Assembly (NCBI GenBank): GCA_016788905.1
Contig: JAEURZ010000013.1
Location: 19,852 to 83,851, forward strand
Source: Elusimicrobiota bacterium
GTDB lineage: Bacteria > Elusimicrobiota > Elusimicrobia > FEN-1173
Length of the DNA: 64,000 nucleotides
Direction of reading: 5' to 3'
Below, piece by piece: positions 34,700 to 43,250 of this stretch. The notes beneath the pieces were generated by a model, which searched no databases, had not been told where the DNA came from, and saw only the letters and a list, made by a program, of their open reading frames with translations. The first letter of the stretch is position 1; each line of letters begins with the position of its first letter. A program made the translations under genes and the position numbers.

Positions 34700-35470
34700 T
34701 TATCCCCCCGGATGGAAAAATAATTTCAATAAGTCCGCGGAAGGATAATTAATGAGCACTCCTTTTAAAGGGCCATGATAAATAAATAAACTTCCTGCTG
34801 CTAAAGCAGAAACACCCGACTGTTGTACAGCCATGGAAAAATCCTCCAATTTCCCTGCCCCTCCCAAAGCCACGACTGGCAACGAGACTCGACTTGTAAC
34901 ACGTTTCAGTAATTCCGTGTCATACCCTTTCATGACACCATCGTTATTAACAAAATTGACAATAAGTTCTCCCGCCCCCATCTGTTGCATAAGAACAACA
35001 AAATCTTCCACCCTGTGGTTGGTTTTTTTTTTCGCGTTATGGGTTACGACCAGATAAGGACCTAACGCTTTCTTTAACACATCAATTGTCACAGCAACGC
35101 TTTGAGAACCAAATACCGTCGCCGCCTCTCTAACAATCCCTGGATTTTCAGCGGCCACGGATGATAAGGACACCTTCTCAATACCCAGTGCAAAGAGTTT
35201 CTTCATTTGATTGATATTCTTAATTCCACCCCCATAACACAACGGCATGAAACATTCAGAGGCAATATCTTCAATCATTTTGTAGTCGGGTTCCTGGCAC
35301 TCCACCGAGGCGTCAATATCCAAAAAAATCAGCTCGTCCACTTCTTTTTCATTAAAAATTCGAACAGCATTAATCGGATCCCCAATGTAGGTATGATCTT
35401 TAAAACGAATCGTCTTGTAGAGTCCCCCTTTGTGAAGCAAGAGGCACGGGATCACCCTTTTATGGAACAC
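34700..35470 (-). CDS. hisF: HisF-like cyclase subunit of a sugar amidotransferase system (catalytic Asp11 lost)
   Basis: A 256-residue beta/alpha barrel of the HisF family. It keeps RVIPCL, FLDIDAS, CYGGGIKN, VTIDV with the counterpart of Asp130, and GGAGKLEDF. The catalytic Asp11 of the histidine-pathway enzyme is replaced by Leu: here CLLLHKG, where true HisF has CLDVKDG. The gene lies between hisH and a methyltransferase and downstream of wbpG, as in P. aeruginosa O5, where this second HisF channels ammonia to WbpG rather than making histidine. It starts with GTG two bases after the hisH stop, and the GAGGTG at the hisH end serves as Shine-Dalgarno sequence. Confidence 0.88.
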   Translation of the reverse strand: MFHKRVIPCLLLHKGGLYKTIRFKDHTYIGDPINAVRIFNEKEVDELIFLDIDASVECQEPDYKMIEDIASECFMPLCYGGGIKNINQMKKLFALGIEKVSLSSVAAENPGIVREAATVFGSQSVAVTIDVLKKALGPYLVVTHNAKKKTNHRVEDFVVLMQQMGAGELIVNFVNNDGVMKGYDTELLKRVTSRVSLPVVALGGAGKLEDFSMAVQQSGVSALAAGSLFIYHGPLKGVLINYPSADLLKLFFHPGG

Positions 35471-35472
35471 GA

Positions 35473-36087
35473 TTACACCTCACAAAAGTTTTTCAATAAG
35501 GCCATCCCATATTTGTGGCTTTTCTCCGGGTGAAATTGTACACCAAAAACATTCTCCCTTTGAAAGGCGCATGTAAATGGGCCCCCGTAGTTGGACTCTG
35601 CGACGACGTCTTCCGTGTTATGACAGACCACGTGGTACGAGTGTGTGAAATAATATCGCTGATCTTCAGGCAAACCCGAAAAAAGGCCCAATGGCCGAAC
35701 CACATTGATCGAATTCCATCCCATATGGGGAATCGGTAACTTCCTCTCCTCACCAGAAAAAGAGAAGCGTTTCGTTTCCGCGTCCACCCAGCCCAACCCC
35801 GGCTCCTGGCCTTCTTCACTTCTTTTTGTGAGAAGCTGCATCCCAAGACATATCCCAAGGACTTTCTTTTTACCAACACAAACTTCGTGATGAAGTACCT
35901 TATCAATCCCCGAATTAATTAAATTCCTCATCCCCGCATCAAAGGACCCCACGCCCGGCAAAATATATTTCCACTCCTGAGAAATGATGTTCAGGTCAGA
36001 AGTGATAATGGATTCCTGGCCTATTTTCTTGAGCATGGACTGAATCGATTTGACGTTCCCCATTCCATAATCCAAGATAGCAATCAC
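35473..36087 (-). CDS. hisH: HisH-like class I glutaminase subunit of a sugar amidotransferase system
   Basis: A 204-residue class I glutamine amidotransferase. ILDYGMGNVKSI at the N-terminus, LPGVGSFDAGM (oxyanion region), LGICLGMQLL with the nucleophile Cys, and FHPEKSHKYG with the catalytic His-Glu pair are intact, so it should be an active glutaminase. It starts with GTG. Its place between wbpG (27 bases upstream) and the HisF-like gene indicates that it feeds ammonia through the barrel to the WbpG synthetase. No other histidine genes are nearby. Confidence 0.9.
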   Translation of the reverse strand: MIAILDYGMGNVKSIQSMLKKIGQESIITSDLNIISQEWKYILPGVGSFDAGMRNLINSGIDKVLHHEVCVGKKKVLGICLGMQLLTKRSEEGQEPGLGWVDAETKRFSFSGEERKLPIPHMGWNSINVVRPLGLFSGLPEDQRYYFTHSYHVVCHNTEDVVAESNYGGPFTCAFQRENVFGVQFHPEKSHKYGMALLKNFCEV

Positions 36088-36114
36088 GAGCGCACAACCC
36101 TTGTCATTCGTAAT

Positions 36115-37254
36115 TCAGGCATAGTTCTCAATCCTCCTACCAAGAATCTTGGACGCTAAGGATTGGACGGTTTTCATGACTTTATAATACCGTTCCATGT
36201 TCGGAAAATCGCTGTACCGGTGAGACGGCGCGTTCAATATTTCCTCGAATTCCAGAAGAGGAACGCCAAGTTTTTTGGCGACATAGGCTTTGTCCGATTT
36301 GAGTTCGAGGGGACTATAGAGGGGCTTCTCCAACTCCGCAAGTGCCTGATCACGAGTGAGTTGGCCCGACACAATCAAACTTGAGAGATGCGGCTTTCTT
36401 TTGTCATACCCAAATTTCATTGGCAAGTAGTAATTTTGAAAAAACTTGGTAAAGAGCGACTCCCCATGTTTTCTATCATACGCCTTGTAGCCCAGACACT
36501 TCTGAAGAATTTCCAAGGCCTCTGATTTAACGTAAGGCATATAATTTAATGGTCGAACCGTTTTCATTCCCTTGATGAAGGGATAGTACAAATAGTATTC
36601 AAGGAACCCAATCGTTTTGTATTTTCGTAGCTTTAGTTTACCGAACCTCTTTTGGATGGCCTTCAGGTTAATGGAATCCATGGCGGTCCAATGCCATGAG
36701 CGCGGGAAAACGAACTCGGAGGCAAGATTTCCCCCACTTAAGACATATTTTATTTTGTGTTTTGTTGCAAAGTGATAAAGGGAAGCGAAAAAAGCATGGT
36801 CCTGCGGCACATCTTGGTTTGCGATCCCTGATTTCATGTAGGCAAGCTGTAAATCCCTCATCTCGTTCCAATCAATCACAATGGTATACAGGTTCCATCC
36901 ACAATAGTTGACAATCTTTTCAATGTTTTGAACAGCCAATTCACTGTTCCACCCCCCATCGACGTGAACGACGAGGGGACGAAGGCCGATCTCTTTCACT
37001 TTAAGTGCCAAATAGGAACTGTCAATTCCCCCACTTAACCCCAGAATACAATCATAAGGTTTATTTTTTTCTTCTGTCTGTATTTTCTCAACAATCCGGG
37101 CAAGTTTCTTTTTCCCTTCATCGTTGGGAAACCAGGACTTGGAACGCATTTCTTTAAACGAGTGGCAGTGGTTGCAAATCCCCTTTTCATCAAAAGTGAT
37201 GGCGGGGTCGCTTGTGTCCATCACGCAATTGAGACACACTCGGTTGTCAGCCAT
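36115..37254 (-). CDS. wbpG: N-acetyl sugar amidotransferase synthetase (WbpG/PseA family)
   Basis: A 379-residue adenine-nucleotide-alpha-hydrolase-fold enzyme. The N-terminus has CLNCVMDTSDPAITF and GICNHC, the two CxxC pairs of the family; the ATP-pyrophosphatase loop ILGLSGGIDSSYLALKV lies near residue 80, and YVLSGGNLASE follows. In P. aeruginosa WbpG with HisH and HisF converts the 3-acetamido group of UDP-ManNAc3NAcA-derived residues into an acetamidino group. All three partners are adjacent here. The ATG at 37254 has GAGG eight bases upstream and lies 4 bases after the preceding stop. A second protein of this family, with its own glutaminase, is encoded at 23518. Confidence 0.92.
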   Translation of the reverse strand: MADNRVCLNCVMDTSDPAITFDEKGICNHCHSFKEMRSKSWFPNDEGKKKLARIVEKIQTEEKNKPYDCILGLSGGIDSSYLALKVKEIGLRPLVVHVDGGWNSELAVQNIEKIVNYCGWNLYTIVIDWNEMRDLQLAYMKSGIANQDVPQDHAFFASLYHFATKHKIKYVLSGGNLASEFVFPRSWHWTAMDSINLKAIQKRFGKLKLRKYKTIGFLEYYLYYPFIKGMKTVRPLNYMPYVKSEALEILQKCLGYKAYDRKHGESLFTKFFQNYYLPMKFGYDKRKPHLSSLIVSGQLTRDQALAELEKPLYSPLELKSDKAYVAKKLGVPLLEFEEILNAPSHRYSDFPNMERYYKVMKTVQSLASKILGRRIENYA

Positions 37255-37258
37255 TTTT

Positions 37259-38533
37259 TTACCTCGCGTCTTCAAACCGGCACAAGGTTACGGGGTCCGG
37301 TTTCATAAAAAAGAAAATTAAGATCATAAACCCAATGCCACTTGAAAGAAGCGCTGTCGTATACGCTTGTTCTAAGATAAGCACCGCAAACATAAAACCA
37401 ATAAACAAACCCACTGGATTTTTATTGGATTGATAAATCATGTCCAGCAATAAAAATAAAAACGGAATGACAATAACCGCCCCGAGATAACCCATCAATC
37501 CTCCTTGACCAAAAGCCACCAAGAACGCATTCGTATTGGAATTAGCCAACGGGTTCCTATCGTAATGTTCACCGATAAAATAGGTGACAGAAAACTTAGT
37601 TTTACTAAGACCAAAAAGGAAGTTCCATCCTTCCGGCGGGTGATGAAATATCATATCAATGTAATCCCCTTGGGTCTTAACGGTCGCCGAAAAAACCCGC
37701 CGAAAAAAATAATCGGCCACATAGGAATACCCATTCAGACGCCATTCGATCAGAAAAACAACGGACAGGAAGAACACGAACATCATGACAAGGCGAGGTA
37801 AATTAATAATTTGTTTTCTCGACACGAGAAAGCCGACGCCAAAAGACGCGAAACTATATAAAAAAGTGGCTTTGATTCCTAGCAACCAGTAAAAGTATAC
37901 AGCAACCAAGAAAGACAATACAAACAAGAACATGTTTTTCTTAAACCCAGCCAAAAATCCTAAAAAAGGCGCGATAAGGTTGGTCCCCATTGAAATCAAA
38001 TAGGCAATTAAAGATCTCGAGACAAAAAGCTCTCTCCCTTCAAGACGTCTGATGTAGGAGTCTGTCAATCCAAAACCCGCTGAAGGAGGAGAATGCCTTT
38101 GCGTCCAGAAAAAAACACACGCCAGGAAAACAATAAAGAAACACAAAACAGATTGGTTCCCAATCAAAGGGTATCGTGGGAACTTTAAGTTTATTTTCCT
38201 CACGGCAAACAAAACGAACGTTGGCAATACCAATACCGCTAGGGCCAGCAACACGTTCTCTTCCCCTATGTAATTGGACACGGAGCATAGAGCAGCCATG
38301 GGTGTGAGTAATGCCAGGAATTGAAATACAATAAAAAAATCAGACGGCAAAAATTTCTTTTTGTTTAAGAGGGGTAGGGAGAGAAACGCCAAACCCATTA
38401 AACACAGAAACGCGATAGGCCCCACTTGCCATTTATTCATTCCCAATTCAATAAGAACGGTCTGCATCTTATGAGGAAGAATGATTCCTCCCAAAAACAT
38501 TAGATACGACACAAAAACCAATGCACCGCTCAT
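37259..38533 (-). CDS. Wzy-like O-antigen polymerase, multi-pass membrane protein
   Basis: A 424-residue integral membrane protein with about 12 hydrophobic segments and one larger polar loop in the second half (about residues 280-345, ending with NSNTNAFLVAFGQGGLMGY). That arrangement and the position between a flippase and wbpG match Wzy polymerases, which are too variable for motif proof. Its start overlaps the flippase stop by ATGA. The other candidate polymerase or ligase of the locus is at 16927 and has the clearer Wzy_C signature. Confidence 0.65.
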   Translation of the reverse strand: MSGALVFVSYLMFLGGIILPHKMQTVLIELGMNKWQVGPIAFLCLMGLAFLSLPLLNKKKFLPSDFFIVFQFLALLTPMAALCSVSNYIGEENVLLALAVLVLPTFVLFAVRKINLKFPRYPLIGNQSVLCFFIVFLACVFFWTQRHSPPSAGFGLTDSYIRRLEGRELFVSRSLIAYLISMGTNLIAPFLGFLAGFKKNMFLFVLSFLVAVYFYWLLGIKATFLYSFASFGVGFLVSRKQIINLPRLVMMFVFFLSVVFLIEWRLNGYSYVADYFFRRVFSATVKTQGDYIDMIFHHPPEGWNFLFGLSKTKFSVTYFIGEHYDRNPLANSNTNAFLVAFGQGGLMGYLGAVIVIPFLFLLLDMIYQSNKNPVGLFIGFMFAVLILEQAYTTALLSSGIGFMILIFFFMKPDPVTLCRFEDAR

Positions 38534-39777
38534 GGACGGGGTTTCCCTTTGCTAAAGTGAAACGACATCATGCAGTAAACCCCGTACATTAATCCGTACC
38601 CCGCACTATAAATTAAGAGAGCATTCTTATAACTTGCCGGAACGGAAAATGCGCCGAGAGTAAATAGCAACAGTGCCGCCTGCCAAGCTAAATCATATTT
38701 TTGTTTTTCCGCGAGATACATCGTGTAGCTCAAAGGACTAGCAATAAAACGCATGGCAAACATAGGGGTCAACCATGCGCATATCGTCCCCGCCATCCTC
38801 CAATTTTCACCATACCCTTTGGAAAACAGCGGCTCGCTAATCATCATGAATAGAGGAACGGCAATTGCTGAACAAAGGCAAAGAACTTTGAGGGTATGGA
38901 GGTACTCCGCTTTACAATCCCCCTTGGCGATGAAGGCCTCGCTTGATACATTCTTGAAAACGTCTCGAATCGCTCCCCCCAACAATGCAACGGGGGCTCC
39001 AAAAATTCTCATGGCAAGAGCCGTCCAACCGGCGACGTCACTCCCAAACCGTGCCTGAAGGATAAAAAGAGGCAACTGCCCGGCCACCGTATTCAACCCA
39101 TCCGCCGGTAATGAATAAAGGGGAAACTTTCTGTAGCGACTTAAAGTGTTCCGAAGAGCTATCAACGAATCGGACATTCCAGAAGGAAATGAGCCGATTG
39201 GTAATCGAATAAACGTAACGGATAAAGACACCCCCAAGAGGGCACCCACGGCATGAGCCAGCGCGAGCATACTGGCAGAGGGGAAGATGGCTCCCGCCAA
39301 AACCTGCAACAGGGCCACCGACAATGCTTGGCTGATACGGATAATTGACAATTCGCGAAATTTCCCATCACAGGCGGCCAATGATTGCCATATTTGGGAC
39401 AAAGAGACGAAAAGGGCTGCTGGAACAATAAGACACGCCATAGGGGGGGGCATCGAAAGGGAGAGTAACCCCGTGGAGGCAAAAACCACAAACAGGATAG
39501 CGAGTGGCACAGAAATAAAAAACACCAGTAATACCGCGGTTGCCACAAGCCTGTAACGGGCCTGCCCCACCTCCGCTAAACCAAACGCATGCTCCAGTCT
39601 TCCTGTGACGACAACCGAAGCAATGGATACATATCCCCACCAAATCGCGTAAACACCAAATTCCGCCGGTCCGTATATTCGCGCGATCACAAACGAAGCG
39701 ATCAGCGGAATCGATTGAGCCGTTAGCATTCCCCCCAAAACGGTCCCAACATTATTCCAATAATAGGATATTCTCAT
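38530..39777 (-). CDS. Wzx-type polysaccharide flippase (MOP superfamily), second copy
   Basis: A 415-residue membrane protein with about 12 hydrophobic segments. It starts with GTVLGGMLTAQSIPLIASFVIAR, then IYGPAEFGVYAIWWGYVSI, the usual N-terminal pattern of Wzx/RfbX flippases (xxGPxxFGxY). It exports lipid-linked repeat units. It lies between a GT4 gene (22-base gap) and the Wzy-like gene (4-base overlap) in block C. It shows little resemblance to the flippase at 26061, so the two probably handle different glycans or came from different sources. Confidence 0.87.
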   Translation of the reverse strand: MRISYYWNNVGTVLGGMLTAQSIPLIASFVIARIYGPAEFGVYAIWWGYVSIASVVVTGRLEHAFGLAEVGQARYRLVATAVLLVFFISVPLAILFVVFASTGLLSLSMPPPMACLIVPAALFVSLSQIWQSLAACDGKFRELSIIRISQALSVALLQVLAGAIFPSASMLALAHAVGALLGVSLSVTFIRLPIGSFPSGMSDSLIALRNTLSRYRKFPLYSLPADGLNTVAGQLPLFILQARFGSDVAGWTALAMRIFGAPVALLGGAIRDVFKNVSSEAFIAKGDCKAEYLHTLKVLCLCSAIAVPLFMMISEPLFSKGYGENWRMAGTICAWLTPMFAMRFIASPLSYTMYLAEKQKYDLAWQAALLLFTLGAFSVPASYKNALLIYSAGYGLMYGVYCMMSFHFSKGKPRP

Positions 39778-39798
39778 TCGTCGGTTTTTTGGGTCTGG

Positions 39799-40938
39799 TC
39801 ATGCAACCACAGAACCACCAAACCCGTGATACAGATCAAGTAATTTTCGAGATTCGGTTTCCCAGTTAAACCGACTCTCAATAAGTATACGCCCATTATT
39901 GCCCATTTCTTCGGCTTGATCAGGATGAGCCATGATCCATTCAATGGCCTTTGCAATTTGAATTGGAGAAAGCGGATCGACACAGAGTCCGCATTGATTT
40001 TCTAAAACGAATTTCTTCCAATGTGGGAAATCAGAGGCAATCACCGGTATTCCAGCCGCCATATACTCAAAAAGTTTATTCGGTTGGGATTTCGTGTGAT
40101 TTGGGCATGGATGAAAAAGAACCAAACCCACAAGCGATTGGGACAAAAGATCCCCCACCTCTGCCCGACTTATTAACCCTTTAAAAACAAATCGATTATT
40201 CTTTTTAACTTTCTGTTCTATGGCCTGACATAATTCAGGAGGCAAATCGCCCGCAATGTGCAAACTTAAACCTAATTTTTCCGGAAGCAATTCGACGGCT
40301 TCAATCATTTCCATCAAACCGCGCTCTTTCGATATCACTCCGACATAAGAGGCTATAGTCCCGTTGGCGTTCCTTTGGTGGGTGTTCTCATGGATAAGGT
40401 CAGAGAGAAGTGGGAAATTCTGAACAAGCACTGTTTTTTTTGAAGAAAATTTTTCTCCAATGCTCGGGGTCGCGACAACAATCCCTGAAAAGAAAAAAGA
40501 ACAAACTTTTTCAAGAAAATAAAACAAAACACCAACGGATTTTCTAAAAAGGATGGGCATCCAATCACGGCTGAGGATTGCGGCCGAATAGTCTTCATGA
40601 ACATCATAAATAACTTTTTTTCCAATAAGCGCGAATCCAACTCCCGCCAACAATAATTCCGGATCATGAAAATGAATAATTTTTGCCCCCGTTTTAAGAG
40701 CCGCCAGGGGAGCGGTAGTAAGCGAAGCCCACACTCGGCCAATTCGACCGCGGATCTTCTTCAATCGGACGATATGAACCCCCCCCATCTCTTCACTGGT
40801 CGTATGTTGAATCACCAAATGCGTTTTAAAACCCGCAGACGCAAGAGTAAGACATTCCTTGTAAAAGATTCTTACATCCTTGACAGGGTGGGCTGTTGAA
40901 AGATGACATACTGATAAAGGGTGGGACTGCTGATTCAT
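39799..40938 (-). CDS. Glycosyltransferase, GT4/GT-B family
   Basis: A 379-residue GT-B transferase. VCHLSTAHPVKDVRIFYKE at the N-terminus, IIHFHDPELLLAG, ASYVGVISKERGLMEMIEA and LHIAGDLP are followed by the donor-binding region SQPNKLFEYMAAGIPVIASDFP, with the E-x7-E motif of GT4 enzymes. A hydrophobic stretch near 120-150 may sit on the membrane. It is the first gene of block C, whose promoter must lie in the gap upstream (40939-41258). The donor and linkage are not predictable from the sequence. Confidence 0.87.
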   Translation of the reverse strand: MNQQSHPLSVCHLSTAHPVKDVRIFYKECLTLASAGFKTHLVIQHTTSEEMGGVHIVRLKKIRGRIGRVWASLTTAPLAALKTGAKIIHFHDPELLLAGVGFALIGKKVIYDVHEDYSAAILSRDWMPILFRKSVGVLFYFLEKVCSFFFSGIVVATPSIGEKFSSKKTVLVQNFPLLSDLIHENTHQRNANGTIASYVGVISKERGLMEMIEAVELLPEKLGLSLHIAGDLPPELCQAIEQKVKKNNRFVFKGLISRAEVGDLLSQSLVGLVLFHPCPNHTKSQPNKLFEYMAAGIPVIASDFPHWKKFVLENQCGLCVDPLSPIQIAKAIEWIMAHPDQAEEMGNNGRILIESRFNWETESRKLLDLYHGFGGSVVA

Positions 40939-41258
40939 TAAAATAACACTTGTTGTGAATTACCTGTTTATCCTTTTTCGAATAAGTAATAATTAAATAG
41001 ACTTTCTTAAAACCGCGACAACCGCAGGCCCAAGTCATTTAAACTATTCGCAGCCCTACGCTTTTCGGAAAATTATTGGGAAATTAATCGTGTTCGTTCA
41101 TAAATTCTAACATACTAATAGCGATAAAGGGCCAAGAACGCCCCCATGGAGAATCCAAATAGTTTACAATGGGTAATCCTTAGAAGGGAGGAGCAGGCCC
41201 CGCCTGGCCAGGAAAAGCAAGGACGACTGGAAACTTTATATTGAACCCGCTTAAAGCC
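40939..41258. other. Divergent intergenic region without a gene
   Basis: About 320 bases between block C (minus strand) and the kelch gene (plus strand). Both promoters should be here. I see no convincing -35/-10 pair on either strand; AT-rich candidates are a TACAAT at 41165-41170 on the plus strand and ATTTAAT-like sequences near 40994-41000 on the minus strand. A GC-rich stretch with the palindrome CCTGGCCAGG lies near 41202-41211. No coding, RNA or repeat element was recognised. Confidence 0.5.
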
Positions 41259-42278
41259 ATGAAAATCCCGAAAGTAACCCAATTTTTAATCTTTTTCATT
41301 GCCCTTGGGAGCACCTTTGTTTACTTTTCATTTTACACGAAGCGCCTCCATTGGACAAAGGTGACAGAACATGCGGGGTGGGGCCAGCGAGATTCCGCAG
41401 GTGAAGTCGTTTTCAATAATAAAATGTGGATTATTGGTGGCTGGGACAGTTCTTTCACTCCAGGACTAAGGGATGTTTGGAATTCTCAAAATGGGTCGGA
41501 GTGGGAACAGATAAAGGCCACCGCCAGTTGGACCCACGGGGATTTATCAACAACATTGGTATTCCAAAATAAAATATGGCTTATGGGGGGGTGGTCAGGG
41601 GGGAGGTTGCCAAACGCGTCGGCCTCGAACCAAGTGTGGTCTTCCTCTGATGGAATCAAATGGAACTGTGTTAGCGGAAACGCCGAATGGTCGCCACGCT
41701 TTGGCGCAGCTGGGGTCGTCTTTAAAAATCGAATGTGGATGATGGGTGGGACGGGAAGATATTTCGATGGCGAAAAAAGCGATTTAAAAAATGATGTGTG
41801 GTTTTCTGAGGATGGAGAGCGATGGGTCTGCGCTACGAAACAAGCCCCATGGGAGGGACGTGCTTTTCATTGTGCCTTAGTGTTCGACAATAAGATTTGG
41901 GTCATGGGGGGAGGAAATTATTTATCGGCATATGAGGCAAGAAACGATGTTTGGAATACCGAAGACGGATTTCACTGGAATAGAATCACGAAAGCCGCGA
42001 GATGGCCAGGCCGAATCTGGTTCTCTGCTGTTGAATACAGAGAGCGGATGTGGATTCTTGGGGGGTGGTCGAATAATCCACTAAAGAATTGGAATGATGT
42101 TTGGTATTCTCGCGATGGTTCGAATTGGAAAAAACTCTCGACACCTTCCCTGTGGCCAGAGAGACATGAACAGTCCTGCCTCGTCTATGACGATAAAATT
42201 TGGGTGATGGGAGGAAACCAATACCCCTTAAAAAATGATGTGTGGTATCTTGAAATCCCTCAAGGAGAATTTAGATGA
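41259..42278 (+). CDS. Membrane-anchored kelch-type beta-propeller protein
   Basis: About 339 residues. An N-terminal hydrophobic segment (FLIFFIALGSTFVYFSF) acts as anchor or uncleaved signal. The rest consists of six kelch-like repeats of about 50 residues, each with a block like NKMWIIGG or NKIWVMGG and a block like NDVWYSRDGSNW, so it should fold as a six-bladed propeller facing the periplasm. No enzyme motif is seen. I prefer the ATG at 41259; a TTG at 41241 is possible. It is transcribed away from block C and converges with wecG. A run of seven G falls inside repeat 2 (41585-41591) and is in frame. Binding of a glycan or protein is a reasonable guess only. Confidence 0.75.
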   Translation: MKIPKVTQFLIFFIALGSTFVYFSFYTKRLHWTKVTEHAGWGQRDSAGEVVFNNKMWIIGGWDSSFTPGLRDVWNSQNGSEWEQIKATASWTHGDLSTTLVFQNKIWLMGGWSGGRLPNASASNQVWSSSDGIKWNCVSGNAEWSPRFGAAGVVFKNRMWMMGGTGRYFDGEKSDLKNDVWFSEDGERWVCATKQAPWEGRAFHCALVFDNKIWVMGGGNYLSAYEARNDVWNTEDGFHWNRITKAARWPGRIWFSAVEYRERMWILGGWSNNPLKNWNDVWYSRDGSNWKKLSTPSLWPERHEQSCLVYDDKIWVMGGNQYPLKNDVWYLEIPQGEFR

Positions 42279-42322
42279 TGGAAGCCATATTGCAGGCGAA
42301 TAGGCTAACAGATTTTCCTCAT

Positions 42323-43078
42323 TCAGCGGTCCCACCTTGCGCTATTCCTAGTTATTTTAAATACAAAGATAAAGAGGCGGAGCATACGACCGGCTCGTCG
42401 AGGTTCTTGAAAAAGGCGGAAGAGCCATTCAAAACCGGCGGCGCGCATCCACCGGGGAGCGCGGTGAAGGCGCCCGGAGAGAACATCAAAACTCCCCCCC
42501 ACGCCCATCACAACTTTGGCTCCGAGCCCATTCAAATTGGTGTGAATCCAACCGTCTTGGAAGGGGGTGGAAAGGGCAACAAACAAGAGGTCTGATTTGG
42601 ACTTGGCAATTTGTTGGATAACCGTTTCCTCATTTTTTCGATTAAAATACCCGTGGTGGACGCCGGAGACGCTAAGTCCGGTGTGTCGATTGGCCAAAAC
42701 TTTGGCCGCCGATTCGGCGACCCCCGGGGCGGCGCCCAGGAAGAAAACGCGCCATCCCCGTTCCGCGGCTTGGGCACAAAGGGTTTCGAGCAAGTCGATG
42801 CCGGATATTTTTGTCAAACGCCGACCCTTAAGCAGGGCGGCCCCAATAACACCGACAGAATCCGGGACAACCAGATCCGCGGATCGAAACGCCGCGAGAA
42901 GAGCGGGATCCTTCTCCGCGGCCATGATCATGAGCGGATTCGCTGTGATAATCTGATGGACTTCGTCGCTTTCCACATAAACCTTAACCCGCTCAATCAC
43001 CTCTTTTTCTGTCAGTGTGTCGACAGATATTCCCGCAATGGGGACGCGAACAGACACAGGAGATGATCTCATACGCAT
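42323..43078 (-). CDS. wecG: WecG/TagA/CpsF-family glycosyltransferase (GT26)
   Basis: About 251 residues. The family motifs VPIAGISVDTLTEKEVIERV, ITANPLMIMAAEKDPALLAAF, SADLVVPDSVGVI, ISGIDLLETLCAQAAERGWRVFFLGAAPGVAESAA and VMGVGGSFDVLSGRLHRAP are all present, with FEWLFRLFQEPRR near the end. These enzymes transfer ManNAc, ManNAcA or related sugars to a lipid-linked acceptor at the inner membrane. Transfer of the ManNAc3NAcA-type sugar made by block C would fit well but is inference. The ATG at 43078 or 43072 begins the protein; the frame upstream is not conserved in character. An unusual pair of overlapping inverted repeats lies upstream (43251-43298). Confidence 0.85.
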   Translation of the reverse strand: MRMRSSPVSVRVPIAGISVDTLTEKEVIERVKVYVESDEVHQIITANPLMIMAAEKDPALLAAFRSADLVVPDSVGVIGAALLKGRRLTKISGIDLLETLCAQAAERGWRVFFLGAAPGVAESAAKVLANRHTGLSVSGVHHGYFNRKNEETVIQQIAKSKSDLLFVALSTPFQDGWIHTNLNGLGAKVVMGVGGSFDVLSGRLHRAPRWMRAAGFEWLFRLFQEPRRAGRMLRLFIFVFKITRNSARWDR

Positions 43079-43250
43079 TGGATCCGGTCGATGATTTCCG
43101 AAAAGGAAGGGCAAGACCAGAGCGTCAAAAAGGGATGGGGGAATAACAACCCTTGATTTCGTGGAAAAACCTGGGGAAGGCTGTGTATCGATCTCCAAAC
43201 GGATTTAGTTAAACGAATCAAATAGAGGTCGATTTTTCTAAAAGAAATCA

